Source of the DNA: Agelas oroides
Taxonomy: Eukaryota > Porifera > Demospongiae > Agelasida > Agelasidae
DNA length: 64,000 bases
Direction of reading: 5' to 3'
Assembly (NCBI GenBank): GCA_949130485.1
Contig: OX422183.1
Span: 28,398,816-28,462,815, forward strand
The notes below the pieces were generated by a model. It was not told the DNA's origin and did no database searches. It was given only the letters and a program-made list of their open reading frames with translations. Positions 1 through 11,149 of this stretch are shown piece after piece. Position 1 is the first letter of the stretch, and each line of letters begins with the position of its first letter. The translations under genes were made by a program, and so were the position numbers.

Positions 1-1735
1 GCTGAGTATCCTTTATATTTAAGATGCATAAACCATTGTCATTGGTTGACAATTATGAGACTATAAACATATCTCATCTGTGAGGTAAGCACATGATCCT
101 ACATGAGCGCACATGGAGAATGGTAGTGTTCTATATAGACTCATGAGACCCTAGTTTAAATGAATCATGATGTAATAAATATAAACGAAAGATGAGATGA
201 AAATGCTTATATTGATACCATCCATCCATTTGTAGAATAGGAGAACAGGGTCTTGCTGGACCACAGTAGCAGCACTAACTCCAATCACCTGAAATAGAAT
301 CAATATGCTCAGAAGTACCCTGCATGACGTATGCAACACAAGTACCTGTGAATCATTTGCATTATACAACTAGCAGTTATCAGAGGGGGGGGGGGGGGGG
401 GGCGAACAAATGCAGTGTAGTGTCCCAATCCTGATGTTAATTGCAACCAGTCCATATACTCCAGATCCCTCGCCAGGAACTTGTTTTCTATGCAGAAGAG
501 TGATCATTGTATCTTTTTCAGGACACTATATTATGTGAAAAGTTGACAGCCTCACCTGGATGGTTAGTTGTGGAGAACCACTCCTGAAAATACATGTGTA
601 AAAATAATTAATAAGTTCATTCATAGCAATCTTAATTTAGCTTACATGTCATCATTTTTCAATAATGAATGCAGACATAATGTGGAAGATGAGCCTCTTC
701 TTTCAAACTTTTACGCCCACACCTGTATTGTATGAAGTTTTAGTTTGTGTTTATTCTGTTTACATTCAAGTGTCTCTGCTGCTAGGTGATCTATGAAGAA
801 GTCCTGGATACTTGCAGTATCAGTGGAAAGTACACTTTCAACAAAATTTCAAGCAAAAGACTCTCACTGAAATGTATAGTTCCATACAGAAGTCTTTAGA
901 TACAGTAGCAACAACAGATTCACACTGTGTGCAAAAACAAACACAACAGATCTCCTATTGCATACTGGTACACGTCTTTAATCTACCTTCACATTCCAGC
1001 CTCTTTCTTGCTGTACGTACAAGCGGTTATGGGTAGTAGACCTTACCTTTCGTGACTGCTTTCACATTGCAATATCTTTCAACCTTCTCTACAGTCCTGT
1101 TGATTAATTATTCCATCTGATCATTATATAAAACCAGAGCTGGCAGTCAAGCCAAAAGATAGATAACATTGTTCTGTGCATTTACATTGTATCTCTAAGG
1201 GCCTCCAACATGGGAGTTGGATTGATGGTGAATCCAAGGTGGCTATATATAAAAAGCAGATACTGAAGAGCACCAATACTGCATGCATATCCTGTCATTT
1301 GTCAACAATGTTGTTAATTTGTAAAAAAACACAGCTATTAGGGACATTGTTCAGTGCCTTATTCTATGATTGTACACCGTTACTTGGCTTTGAACATTCA
1401 AAGCATTGCTGTGGATGTTGATGTACAATATCGTATATAGCATAGGTCTCTAAATGTTTGGTGATTGAAGAGGCACTGGATGACACTTGAGGCATAGCAC
1501 TTTGCTGATTCCAGGGGGACAAGCCACCAAAGTACGTACGTGTTGTAGATTTCCCCACGAGAAAGAGGTCCAACTACTGATCCCGGAAGTGCCTTTGATA
1601 GGTTTCTTCCAGAACAGGTCAGCTGAAGAGGCTTTTCCTCAACATGTTGCTAGCGAGCTTTTGCTTTTCCCGCCAAAGTACCGCCATGAGGTTGCACACA
1701 TATATTGCGCCTGCGCACACTATAAGTCAGTGCCT
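1..1735. other. Intergenic stretch, no gene seen
   Basis: AT-rich sequence with only short open frames (none over about 90 codons) that show no domain, splice pattern or similarity I recognise. An 18-base G run lies at 385-402. Nothing here supports a gene. Confidence 0.6.
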
Positions 1736-2066
1736 AAGGGGTTAAATTCAAGTGGCTAAGTTACTGTTGCTAATGGTTCTCCATGAATGGTGCCCCTACA
1801 AGGGGACAGGAGTGATTTCGGTGCCTATTTTTGCTAACAGGGTGAGAAATGGTCCAGCCAGTGCTGACCAAGGCTGTTCTACAGCCAGCCAAGGCAGCTG
1901 CCATGTGCACAGCATCTCATGACTATGCCCATGCACCCACCTCCCCCAATCCCACCTTTCTTGCTAGTGCAAACCTATCTTCAAAATGGATTGTGTCAAC
2001 TGATAGCATGCATGCAGTCAAAGTCAGATGATGCCAAAAAGCATCATCGATGGTTAATGGGTTAAC
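1736..2066. repeat. Dispersed repeat family A, copy 1
   Basis: Shares long stretches with 41,525-42,120: the 'ggtgcccctacaagggg' block, the 'gtccagccagtgctgaccaa' block and the end 'gatgatgccaaaaagcatca' followed by 'ggttaatgggttaac'. More diverged copies lie at 23,603, 46,020, 47,960 and 58,984. The ends read TTAACCCTTTAACC-like on both sides, so the family is probably a non-autonomous element. It encodes nothing I can see. The exact left end of this copy is uncertain. Confidence 0.6.
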
Positions 2067-2829
2067 CTGATTCACAGGCTATTTAATAATGGCAAATTGA
2101 CCTAGAACTGTAATCACCATACAGTGTGTAGCTGTACGGAAGGTATGTGAGGTGTAAATTGCTTAACTCACAAGTCTGTTGGATAGAGTTGGAATTAGCA
2201 CAATTAATAAACTACTTGAAACTTCTTGATATGCAAACCGGCTCAAAATAATACTTTTTCTGGGGGAACATGCCTTTAAAAAGTGCTTCCCATAACCATT
2301 AGTCCTCCTTGAAGAAACTATTTCAACCATGCTCGCTAGTATCCCACCTCTCTGAGTTGCACTGTGGTAGGTTGAACTGTTAGTTTATTACAGCTGTACA
2401 CCAGGTGACTCTTGGTCTGCAGTGATTGTGTATCCAACAGAAAGCAGGAAGAACACGTTGCTTTCATGCCCTAATTTGCAATACTTACTATGGGGCACAT
2501 AGCCACCCAAATTAAAATGAGGTCAGTACAAAGTTAACAAAAAGTAAATAATTGAATCTATTTTATCATAAAATTAGCTATGCATGCCTTATCACAGAAA
2601 TGTGGTTATGCTCAAAATTCTGGTGAATGCTTGAGACATAGATGCTACTGACAGCTGCAACTGATCAAGCCTGATTTGGTTTCACAATTGGAATGCAAAC
2701 ATTTTGACCTTAACATTAACCCATGGTCATAAAAGTAGCTCTGCAAATGACAGATCAGGTAAAATAGCCGATAAAAAAATTGTATCAATTGATACACACA
2801 TAATTTCTTAAGCAAACACAATTACTATT
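2067..2829. other. Intergenic stretch, nothing recognised
   Basis: Low-complexity AT-rich DNA with no open frame, splice pair, fold-back or repeat that I could identify. Confidence 0.5.
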
Positions 2830-3200
2830 TTTTAATTTAGTATTCTATGCCTTGTGAGTTTAGAAGTAAATGATATTCACACCTAATTCACAGTAGTAAA
2901 CATCTGTGCCTTGGGAGTTTGCACTGAGCGGCACTTGCAACAACTAAATATCTGTGTCTTGGGAGTTGCTAAGCACTGGGTAGGAAAAATATTCGCTGGA
3001 GATTTTGCATTCACTAAACATCTGTGCTTTGGGAGTTTGGAAGTTAGCTAGCTATGCTACTTGTTACTAACCCACAGTTGTAAACTTCTGCAAGTGCCTT
3101 GAGAGTTGCTAAGTGTTGGTTAGGATAGAAATTTACTAGCTATACTACTCGTAATTAACTCACTGCTTTGAGAGTTTGGAAATTATAACTAAACAAAATG
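2830..3200 (+). repeat. Degenerate tandem repeat, about 60-100 bp spacing
   Basis: The phrase 'ctgtgccttgggagttt' or a variant recurs five to six times (near 2848, 2905, 2955, 3023, 3095 and 3163), usually followed by 'gctaagtgttggttagga'-like or 'ggaagtta'-like text. Spacing is irregular, so this is an old, decayed array. Confidence 0.6.
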
Positions 3201-3337
3201 TTACAGTCAAATATTTGTTTAGTTGCATGAATAAAATGTGCAAACTGAGATGTTACCAAGTGTTTTGAGTAGCACATGGGCTGTGCCACATATATGCCAA
3301 GCAAATGCAATGCTCGGCTCAAAAAATTGCAAGTGGT

Positions 3338-4111
3338 TACCGTATTTCTTCGATCAGACGCCGCGGCTACTATTTATTTCGCTGCTCGTTTTGTGCGCCC
3401 GCTACTATTCGAGGGCGGCGTTTAGTTCTTTGGAATGCCCCGAGACATCAACGACGGCTGGATAAGGCCACTCCAATATAATTCATTGTTTCTCATCACC
3501 CGCCCGCCTCCTCTGGAGACATCCGCTTCCCAAACAACCTACCTCATTATTCACGTCTGCGGAACTCGTTCCCAGACTACTTGAAGTCTGGGGGAAAACT
3601 GCGCATGCGTTGTTTGCTGCACACAACATTTCCAGGGCCAGTACGTGTTCGACGTTCAGCGTGCTGAGCAAGACAATGGTGTTCATGCGTGCAAATCATT
3701 GTTGTGACACAACCAGGAAGTGTTGTAATAATTGTTTTGACATGTACAAGTGTAAGTGAGTTACTAATGTAGTAATGATATTGACCGCCCGCCCGCATCC
3801 TACCGTGGTGATGAGAAACAATGAGTGGAGTGGCCTAAGGTACGTACGAGTGAGACGGTGGCGGTTGCTAGACGCTGTCAGCAGTACGCGCAGCATCTCA
3901 TTTCCTGCTGTCAGCCGTGGGAAACGACTCGTACAACACAAACAGTCCTAGTGCTAGCGTGGTGACCGTCGTCGGAAATCATTCGCACACGTGTGCGCGT
4001 GCCGCGTTTACTAGCCGCAGCTACTATTCGAGGGCGGCGTTTATTTCGTTCAAGAGCTTCGGATTGTGCGACTACTATTCGAGGGCGGCGTCTATTCGAA
4101 GAAATACGGTA
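3338..4111. mobile_element. MITE with TACCGTATTTCTTCGA termini, carrying a nested MITE
   Basis: The left end 'taccgtatttcttcga' is matched in inverse by the right end 'tcgaagaaatacggta'. Both ends continue inward into 'gacgcc'-type and 'ctactattcgagggcggcg' blocks. Flanking bases are compatible with a TA duplication. A second element (3466-3835) sits inside. The right half of a related copy lies at 43,041-43,154. No transposase is present, so it is non-autonomous. Confidence 0.75.
3466..3835. mobile_element. PIF/Harbinger-like MITE nested in the preceding element
   Basis: The inverted ends GGCCACTCCA... and ...GGAGTGGCC are flanked by TAA on both sides (3463-3465 and 3836-3838). A 3-bp TWA duplication with GG-starting termini is the Harbinger hallmark. 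Subterminal 'gtttctcatcac' is inversely matched by 'gtgatgagaaac'. It splits the older element at 3338-4111. Confidence 0.75.
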
Positions 4112-4227
4112 ATTAGTAACGATGATTATGTTTTCACATAGTATTAACTGTTAACCAGGGAACAAGCTTTGGAGATGTGATCTGCACGAAAGTCCAGATC
4201 TCAATCTGTCTTACGATAAATAGCCTT

Positions 4228-4894
4228 GGCCACCCATGGCCCAGTGCTCTCATCCAGTCTGGTTAGTTTGGTTCCCACCTTTCTAGTGCTCGGAGGAGAG
4301 GGTCTGTTCAGTATAACTTGGCACTTGTGCAGATCCACGGCATTTCAATATTGCAAACTCTGTTTTCAGAGCTTCAATACAATTGGTCAGCCATTGCACA
4401 AAGTTTTTGATTTTTACATATTTTGTAGAGCTGTTCATGGGCTATCCGTACATATATATATCTCCAGGGTTTGGGTAGTCCAAAAAAATGTACTAAAATA
4501 CGCAGCAAAAACGGTCACAATGCTGGAAGGCATTCTCAAACCGGGATACAAAGTGCATTTTTGAATAGCAGAGAGGTGCCTCTACGCACGTCCGGTTCAT
4601 TTCTGCCATTGCTGGCTGGGGCTAGCTTGTAGAAAAGTCAGGAAGTATTTATTGCGTTAATTACACACTGGAATGTAGCTCTACGTGCACTTCCTGTATC
4701 TGGACCGCTGGCCTAATGGCTGTATATGGTAGAATATAAAATTTTGTGCAATGGCTGACCAATTGTACTGAAGCTCTGAAAACATTTTTGTTACGGACGG
4801 CATGCCATAAGATCGATAAAATATACCAGAGAAGCGGGTCCCAAAAAAGCATGCGGGCAGGGGATGAGAAACTAATATGCAACAAATAGTGGCC
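4228..4894. mobile_element. Diverged fold-back element, GGCCAC ends
   Basis: The arms pair 'cagagcttcaatacaattgg' (near 4368) with its inverse 'ccaattgtactgaagctctg' (near 4763). The outer ends are GGCCAC...CTCATCC and GGATGAGAAAC...GTGGCC, like the Harbinger-type element at 3466. No clean target duplication remains. A single matching end without a partner lies near 12,915-12,955. Confidence 0.55.
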
Positions 4895-4904
4895 TTATCG
4901 AGCT

Positions 4905-5576
4905 AGATCTATTAGCTCCACACTTCTGGTTGCAGATTACCGATACAGCACAGCCACACTGAGCTACAAGTCATTTTGACACTTCAATGAAGTGTGCACT
5001 TAGCTACTGGCTTGTTGCACTACAGCACTTTGCATGCGTCCACAGGGCTTTAATGGCAATGGTGCTTCCTTACAACACTGACTGACGTCTCACAAATAGC
5101 TTTGTGTGGTGTTCTTAGCTCCAACACAACTCAGAGAAACAATAGTAGCACCATTGTCTAAAATATGGGGCTATTATGCACTTCCAAAATGGGCAGGAAT
5201 AAATTGTAATTGGGCAGTGATAAACACAGGTTTGACATTTGCACTGCAAACTGCAAACTGCAACGATGTTATTTATGACTGCATGATGTCATCTCCTGCA
5301 TTGCACATTGCTCTGACATGCATGTCTGTGGCACATGGTATGACTCCAGATATTATTTTCTTCCCACTTGAACGCAATGGGCCGTGATAAGTTCCTCAAA
5401 TTTTAGGCAGTGAGTAGCATGACCATGCTACAACCATATATAGAAGTTGGCTTGCTTTTTTTTTTATCCCACGCTTCAATTACTACCAATTAGCACCCCC
5501 CCTAGATATTCTGGGTAGGTAGACAGTATATATGCATTAGCAAGTCAAGTTAGGTTCATTTCACTCTACATGCAAT
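4905..5576 (+). repeat. Dispersed repeat family B, copy 1 (left part)
   Basis: Contains 'cacactgagctacaagt', 'agtgtgcactta', 'ctggcttgttgcactacagc' and, further on, 'accaattagcacc' and 'ttcatttcactctacatgc'. These recur in the same order at 10,135-10,580 and 11,150-11,652. The copy is interrupted at 5577 by a transposon and resumes at 6338 ('gtgcacctaattctgattct'). Confidence 0.65.
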
Positions 5577-6337
5577 GGTCGTATCTAATCACTGGACTGG
5601 ATTGTGGACTGGATTGCTGGACTGGACTGATGGACTGGATTACTGGACTTAATTTGTTCCTATCACATGACTTCCATCCAATCAAATGTCGTAAATTTGG
5701 TTACAGTAACTGCACTTCATCTTTCTACTGCATGCTAGGGAATGTACATGAGTGCACAATGCACAAACTACATGGACGGATGTGCATCATGAATCCATGG
5801 TGTACACGCAGTGAGCTCAAAGCACCCTCTAACTATAGCAACTGTGCAAACGAGCATCAATAGTACCGACAAAGGCCTCTTTACTACAAATAATGTACTG
5901 CCGGAGTGTCATGGAGAACGCTGGTGTCAAATGCTATACTGGTTAGTGGTTACCAAGCTATGTAATACCCGTAGTCTTGTTGAATGTAGCCATGTAAAAA
6001 CTATGCTTGGTCAGCGAGAGGCCTTGGAATAGATTATTGTGACGATTGGCCTACCAAGCCTGCTGTAATATACGCATACCTTTAAGGTCTCTTAGGCACA
6101 AAACTCCCACAGTTGCTGCATGCCGCGTCCTTTGCTTCTCAGCAATCTATTAGCTGCTAAGCATCGAACATGTGACCCAATTCAGCACATCTGATTGGGT
6201 GGAAGTCATGTGATACACACAATTTTAGTTCAAAGGTCAGTCCAGTAATCCAGTCCAGCAGTCCAGTCCAGTAATCCAGTCCAGCAGTCCAGTCCAGCGA
6301 TCCAGTCCATAATCCAGTCCAGCGATTAGAGACGACC
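5577..6337. mobile_element. Fold-back element with 9-bp target duplication (Mutator-like?)
   Basis: The ends are GGTCGTATCTAATCACTGG and the inverse CCAGCGATTAGAGACGACC. Both lead into arrays of a TGGACTGGAT-type unit (5584-5650 and, inverted, 6235-6325). The 9-bp sequence ACATGCAAT directly flanks both sides (5568-5576 and 6338-6346). Further in, 'cacatgacttccatccaatc' pairs with its inverse near 6190. No transposase frame is visible. The Mutator-like assignment rests only on the duplication length. Confidence 0.8.
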
Positions 6338-6346
6338 ACATGCAAT

Positions 6347-7079
6347 GGCTATGTTTAGTGTTAGAAGCTGGTTTGTGCACCTAATTCTGATTCTCTTTTC
6401 CGCAAGTAACCCTTGTAGCTTAACTTCCACATCTATGCATATGCAGGTGTGCATACTTACAGGTATACCAGTGAAACTCTTAAGGCTTGCTTAGTGACAT
6501 CTGTGCTTAGCTAATAATTGATTCTTTGTTCCACAATTGCTCTAATTAGCTAGACTTCCACACTATATGAATATGGTTAGCTTAATGTTTAACTATTTTA
6601 AGCAGGACAAACTCGTTTATCTACCTGCATCTAAGTCTCCTAGCTGTATTCATGTCACTGTTTTCTTTGCACTTGAGATGCAATTAGCCTTGCATAACAA
6701 AAACAAGCAACAACAACAACAACAAAAGCAGCAATAAATTTATACCCGGAGTGAAAAGAACAAATTTCTTATAGTATAGTATAGAAGAGTAAAAGTGCTC
6801 GCATTTTGCCAGCTATATGACATCCCTCTTCTAGCCTAGGAGGATTGTTTTAAGTTTGCTACCAGAGGAATTTGCATTGGCCAAGCTAACTGCCTTATCA
6901 TTACGACATACCTATACCACAATTTTTTTCAAAGAAATGTGTACCTATATAGCTTGTGAACAATGTAGTCAAGATGATGTTGGTGTGGTCACTGCATGAG
7001 GTTACAACACTTTTGGTCACAACTTGGGTTAGCAGCCCCTTCATTGGTGGCTAATATTTCACCACGTACACTCTCCATG
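6347..7079. other. Intergenic stretch; rest of family B, then unassigned DNA
   Basis: About the first 80 bases continue family B ('gtgcacctaattctgattctc'). The remainder is AT-rich with a short CAA run near 6707-6725. No gene seen. Confidence 0.5.
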
Positions 7080-7262
7080 GGTTAATAGTTCTCAGGCTTA
7101 GTGCTTGAAGTGTATTGATACTTCAATGACAACGTACTGCTTCCAGCTGCTTGTTCCAACTTGAGTATGCCTTGTTAGGCTGGGAGGGAAAGAAATGGTA
7201 GGCATATGCAAGCACTGATATGGACATTACTATACATTCATTCATTCGTTCATTGGGATTAA

Positions 7263-7491
7263 TTTCCTGGTGTTTGGCATTAAGTGTATTTGGCACTTCG
7301 GCATTTGAGTATTGAGCATTTGGGTATTTGGCATTTGGGCATTTGAGTATTGAGCATTTGGGTATTTGGCATTTGGGCATTTGTGTATTGAGCATTTGGG
7401 TATTTGGCATTTGGGCATTTGAGTATTGAGCATTTGGGTATTTGGCATTTGCATGGGCATTTGTGTATTGAGCATTTGGGTATTTGGCATT
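7263..7491 (+). repeat. Minisatellite, 'catttgggtatttgg' type
   Basis: Higher-order units of about 35-40 bp are made of 'gcatttgggtatttggcatt' and 'tgggcatttgagtattga'. The array resumes at 8245 after an inserted element and recurs inverted at 9205-9385. The long minus-strand open frames rich in N, Q, P, K and C here are products of the repeat and not proteins. Confidence 0.85.
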
Positions 7492-8244
7492 GGGTGTCTC
7501 TAATCACTGGACTGGAATATGGAATGGAATGGTGGAATGGAAAATGGAATGGAACAGTGAACATACACAGTTATAGCTAACTCGTGTAACTGGCACTGCT
7601 CAGTCTAGGTTGAACTACATAGTGTATCTTTAGGGCTGTTATCTCACCGCAGAAGCTTTATGAGCAAGTACGGCATTGCCCACCGTCATGCTTCTATATC
7701 CAAGTATGGTACCGTTGCTGGCTCATCATCAGATGCTTTGTTATTGTAGTCTTGCACAGCCAGACTCTCGAACGAAAGACAAGGGTCTGGCTTTGGAAGA
7801 CTATAGCAGTATAGTTATAGTCTTCGTGGACAAACTTGAATGTGATGGCAGAAATTAGCGCTCGATCCTCAGTCTCTTCGCTTCGGTCTTGGTCTGTGCA
7901 ACTTGATTCTCGGTCGCTCCTAGGTCTCACAACCTTAGTAGCAGTATTCCTTGACAGTAGTAAGTGTGGCTCCTATGCATGGTACTGTAGCTAGTCTTCG
8001 GGGACCCCGAGTTCTGAACGTGACATCATGATACCAGACAAGGAACAATGCTGGCAACATGCATTGAACTTGCTCATATAGCCTCTGCGGTGAGATAAGA
8101 GCCCTAGACACATAGTAGCTAGCTCAACCTTGAAGAACAGCGCCAGTTACACGAGTTAGCTGTAACTACATACATTCACTGTTCCATTCCATTTTCCATT
8201 CCACCGTTCCATTCCATATTCCATTCCAGCGATTAGAGACACCC
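7492..8244. mobile_element. Fold-back element inserted in the minisatellite
   Basis: The ends GGGTGTCTCTAATCACTGG and CCAGCGATTAGAGACACCC are close kin of the 5577-6337 element. Both lead into GGAATGGAAT-type arrays (7508-7555 and inverted 8182-8227), then arms such as 'tagctaactcgtgtaactgg', inverted near 8140. The 10-bp sequence ATTTGGCATT flanks both sides (7482-7491 and 8245-8254), although the target is itself repetitive. Confidence 0.8.
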
Positions 8245-8372
8245 ATTTGGCATTTGGGCATTTGAGTATTGAGCATTTATGTATTTGGCATTTGGGCATT
8301 TGAGTATTGAGCATTTGTGTATTTGGCATTTCACCATTTGGGTAATGAGGATTTGGATATTTGGCATTGGAT
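8245..8372 (+). repeat. Minisatellite, right part of the split array
   Basis: Continues the same unit as 7263-7491 on the far side of the inserted element. Confidence 0.8.
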
Positions 8373-8459
8373 GTTGGGTATGATACTAGCTTTAGAAATT
8401 GGATATCTTGTCGCTGCATTTGTATTATGCATTTGTTACTATGACTGCATGTACATATC

Positions 8460-9100
8460 TACTACTAAAAAGACACCAAATTAATTACAGTAGGGACTGT
8501 ATATTTGCTACTATAATAGCTGAAAAGATTCAGAAATATCTGCAGATTACACCAGAAGTAGATAGAAAATTTTCATATAGTAATGAGAAAAGCCATAGGA
8601 ATGCTTGCCATGCCTCCCACATAGCCAGCTCTGTTCAAGTTTGACCATACAACAGGAAGTAGTTCTCGTTGAAGTATCAGGATTTCACAGCAGCCAAGCT
8701 AACTATCTAACCACGAAGGTACTTTTGTTTGCAAAATTTGGACAAATATGATTTGGTTTTAACACTTCTAACCCGAGTTAATAATCATAGGTCCCTCCAT
8801 GGATGGTAATTATTTGTCCTTGTGTATTCGCCATGGATTAGCGCTTAGCCTTACAACTTGAAGTGCTGATACTTCTATAACTACTTCCTGCTGTATGGTA
8901 AGACTTGAAAAGGCCCTGTTAGGCTAGCTAAATGGGAGGCATATGCAAGCATTCCTACGGCTTTTCTCACCTTACTGTATACTATGAAGAAAATTTATTC
9001 TATTTCAGGTGTAATCTGCAGTTATTTAATTCAGCTATTATAGTAACGGATATGCATTTCCTATTATCTGTAAATGCAATTATATTGGTGTCTTTTCAGT
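8460..9100. mobile_element. Inner palindromic element
   Basis: The left arm text 'aaaagacaccaa', 'atagctgaaaag', 'catacaacaggaagtagtt' is matched in inverse by 'aactacttcctgctgtatgg', 'cagctattatag' and 'ttggtgtctttt'. It sits at the centre of the 7080-9600 fold-back. No coding content. Confidence 0.55.
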
Positions 9101-9204
9101 TTCCAACTAGTAGCTAGTACATGTAGTCATAGTGCCATGCGCACAGTCGTAGTGCCTAATAAGTGCAGTGACAGGATATACAATTTTTCTTAAAGCCAAT
9201 ATCA

Positions 9205-9385
9205 TACCCAAACTTCCAATACCCAAATGCTAAATAGCAAAATGGTCAAATGCTGAAATGCTAAATATATCCCCAAATGCTCAATACCCAAATGCCCAAA
9301 TACCACAAATGCTCAATAGCTACTCAAATGCTGAAATGCAAAATACCCAAATGCTCAATACACAAATGCCCAAATGCTAAATACA
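9205..9385 (-). repeat. Minisatellite, inverted array
   Basis: Units such as 'cccaaatgctcaataccc' are the reverse complement of the 7263-7491 array, with more divergence. Confidence 0.8.
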
Positions 9386-9593
9386 CTTACTGCCAAATAA
9401 CAGGAAATTAAGTCCCAAGTGAAAAGGAAAAAATTTATATAGCACTGTATAGTAATGTGCGAAAAGCCATAAGTTCTTGCACATACCTACCATTTTGGCC
9501 TTCTTCTCCCGGGCAGGCATACTCAATTTTGAAAAAGCAGCTGGAAGCAATTATCATTGAAGTATCAATACAGTTTGAGTGCTAAGTTATTGA

Positions 9594-9890
9594 TTGTTCA
9601 ACCACCCCCGTCTGTCAGTTCATCGTAAATATCTAACTACAATGTACAATATTGTTAGTGGTCATATGGACTTCTCATCTAGTATCTTTGTACAAAGAAT
9701 TTACCATACCACCTTAATCGTACAAGTACATTTAATTTTGCTAGACCTTTTGCACATACTAATTACATGTATCACTCATTTGTACCTTCTGTAATCACCT
9801 CTTGGAACAATTTGCCTGACTTGGTTATCTATCTCATCCTTTAAAAGGTCCTTGTTGTATCACTTTGAGGCACATGCATCACATTAGCTA
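9594..9890 (+). mobile_element. LINE 3' coding remnant (reverse transcriptase C-terminus)
   Basis: Translation gives RKYLTTMYNIVSGHMDF, then in a shifted frame FARPFAHTNYMYHSF and VPSVITSWNNLPD. The order 'Y..SFxPxxIxxWNxLP' is the usual C-terminal end of the protein of many non-LTR retrotransposons of the CR1/Jockey type. Only this tail survives and it is frameshifted. Confidence 0.7.
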
Positions 9891-9899
9891 TCAGCTACA

Positions 9900-10134
9900 C
9901 TCATGTTGCCTTTGTCATTTATGACATATAAAAACAAAATAGAAATTATGTATGGTCAGTGCATAAGACATATCTGTCACCAATATATGGGACCTACAGT
10001 CACGCAGGATTTTACAATGGCCAAGTGGGCTGTTTTAACATGAACATGTGCATATGTAGGGGGTTTTAAACCACTGCTAACCAAAAATGTTGTCACTTCA
10101 GCGACCAGACCAATGTCTCCCCGACTTGCAGCTC
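9900..10134. other. Intergenic stretch, nothing recognised
   Basis: No gene, fold-back or repeat could be identified here. Confidence 0.4.
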
Positions 10135-10580
10135 TTGAGCTGTATACCGTTCACAAGCTATATCTATTTAATAAGTGCACATTTCTGGTAGCTGATGATC
10201 AATTCAGCATAGTCACACTGAGCTACAAGTAACCTTGACGCTGACTTGGTAAAGTGTGCACTTACCTATACTGGCTTGCTGCACTGCACTGCAGTAGCTA
10301 CATCCCATTCATCTACAATGGTTTTGATGGCAACAGCGCTTCTTTAGAACACTGACCAACATCTCTCAGAGGTATCGATCTTCTGCCCAGCCAGTCCAAT
10401 TGAATGCCGGTTGTGCTATAGCTATATATATATATATATATAAGGTAGCTGGCTTCATCTATCATCTCACTCTATATGTGAGTTCAATTATCACCAATTA
10501 GCATCGTGTCCCGGGTAAGCATCTACCATCAATGGCGAAGCTTTTTGGTAAGACCTGAGTTGTGCACCTATATAGATCTG
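10135..10580 (+). repeat. Dispersed repeat family B, copy 2
   Basis: Shares 'cacactgagctacaagta', 'aagtgtgcacttacc', 'ctggcttgctgcactgcac', 'atggcaacagcgcttcttt' and 'caattatcaccaattagca' with the copies at 4905 and 11,150. It contains a (TA)n run at about 10,427-10,442 and ends with 'gtgcacctatatagatctga'. The Penelope-like remnant begins immediately after. Confidence 0.65.
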
Positions 10581-10599
10581 ATTCTCTGGTCCCCTTTGT

Positions 10600-11095
10600 A
10601 GTTTATCATCCCCCTCTCACAGGCATCCCTGTGTTCCTTCAGTCTCGTCTCCAGTCTCTGTTTGGTCTCCCTGATTGGTCAGCTCTAGCGGAGCAAGGGT
10701 GGGAGAATCACCACCCGATCCACTGCGAGGAGACCACAATGCTGGATGGCAGAGGACAGCAGCTGTTGGTGAAGGAGGCCCTGCACATCCTAATGACACC
10801 CTCAGAGAAGCGCTTTAACCGAGATGGAGGACAGGAAGTCCCTAGTTGCTGGACCGCTGCGATGAGGAGGCAGGGTGGGAGGACCAATCCTCACTGACCT
10901 TTGATCTCCAATGAGGTGTATCCTCAGTAGTGCATGGCTATAAATAGCACTATTTGTTCGCACCTCTTCACTTTCGCCCTGATGACGACTGGAGCATTCA
11001 GTCAAAACATCGGCAAGTTCATTTCCAAGCTCAAGTTGGTACAAGATAACCTTCTCTTCATTTATGCAGGAGCTACCCAACTGAGAAGCCACTGA
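10600..11095 (+). mobile_element. Penelope-like retroelement, 3' remnant
   Basis: The encoded text has the order 'HPIHCEETTMLD', 'LLVKEALHI' and 'RFNRDGGQEVP'. That matches the region around and after the GIY-YIG endonuclease of Penelope-like elements (H.I.W..a.vi, R...EA..I, NRD.G.elP). Downstream, near 10,978, lies a CTGATGA-containing stem-loop typical of the hammerhead-like sequence of this group. The element is a broken, 5'-truncated fossil; only the 3' portion is present. Confidence 0.6.
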
Positions 11096-11149
11096 AATGA
11101 AGGTAGTTAAATTTGCTGAAGATGAGATACTTGGATTTTTTTAAATACC

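Larger units (their letters stand above)
7080..9600. mobile_element. Large composite fold-back region with inverted minisatellites
   Basis: Outer arms pair: 'gtattgatacttcaatga' plus 'cgtactgcttccagctgctt' (7112-7152) are matched in inverse by 'aaaaagcagctggaagcaa' and 'cattgaagtatcaatac' (9531-9573). Inside each arm is the same minisatellite in opposite orientation (7263-7491 and 8245-8372 versus 9205-9385). The left array is split by the element at 7492-8244, and a smaller palindrome occupies about 8460-9100. Probably several generations of fold-back insertions. Confidence 0.6.

Noticed and set aside
4226-4564. 112-codon plus-strand frame
   Set aside because: Lies in the arm of a fold-back element, has no domain and no matching splice structure.
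7123-7564. Several overlapping minus-strand open frames of 80-95 codons rich in N, Q, P, K, C
   Set aside because: They are translations of the catttgggtatttgg minisatellite in different frames; period and composition follow the repeat.
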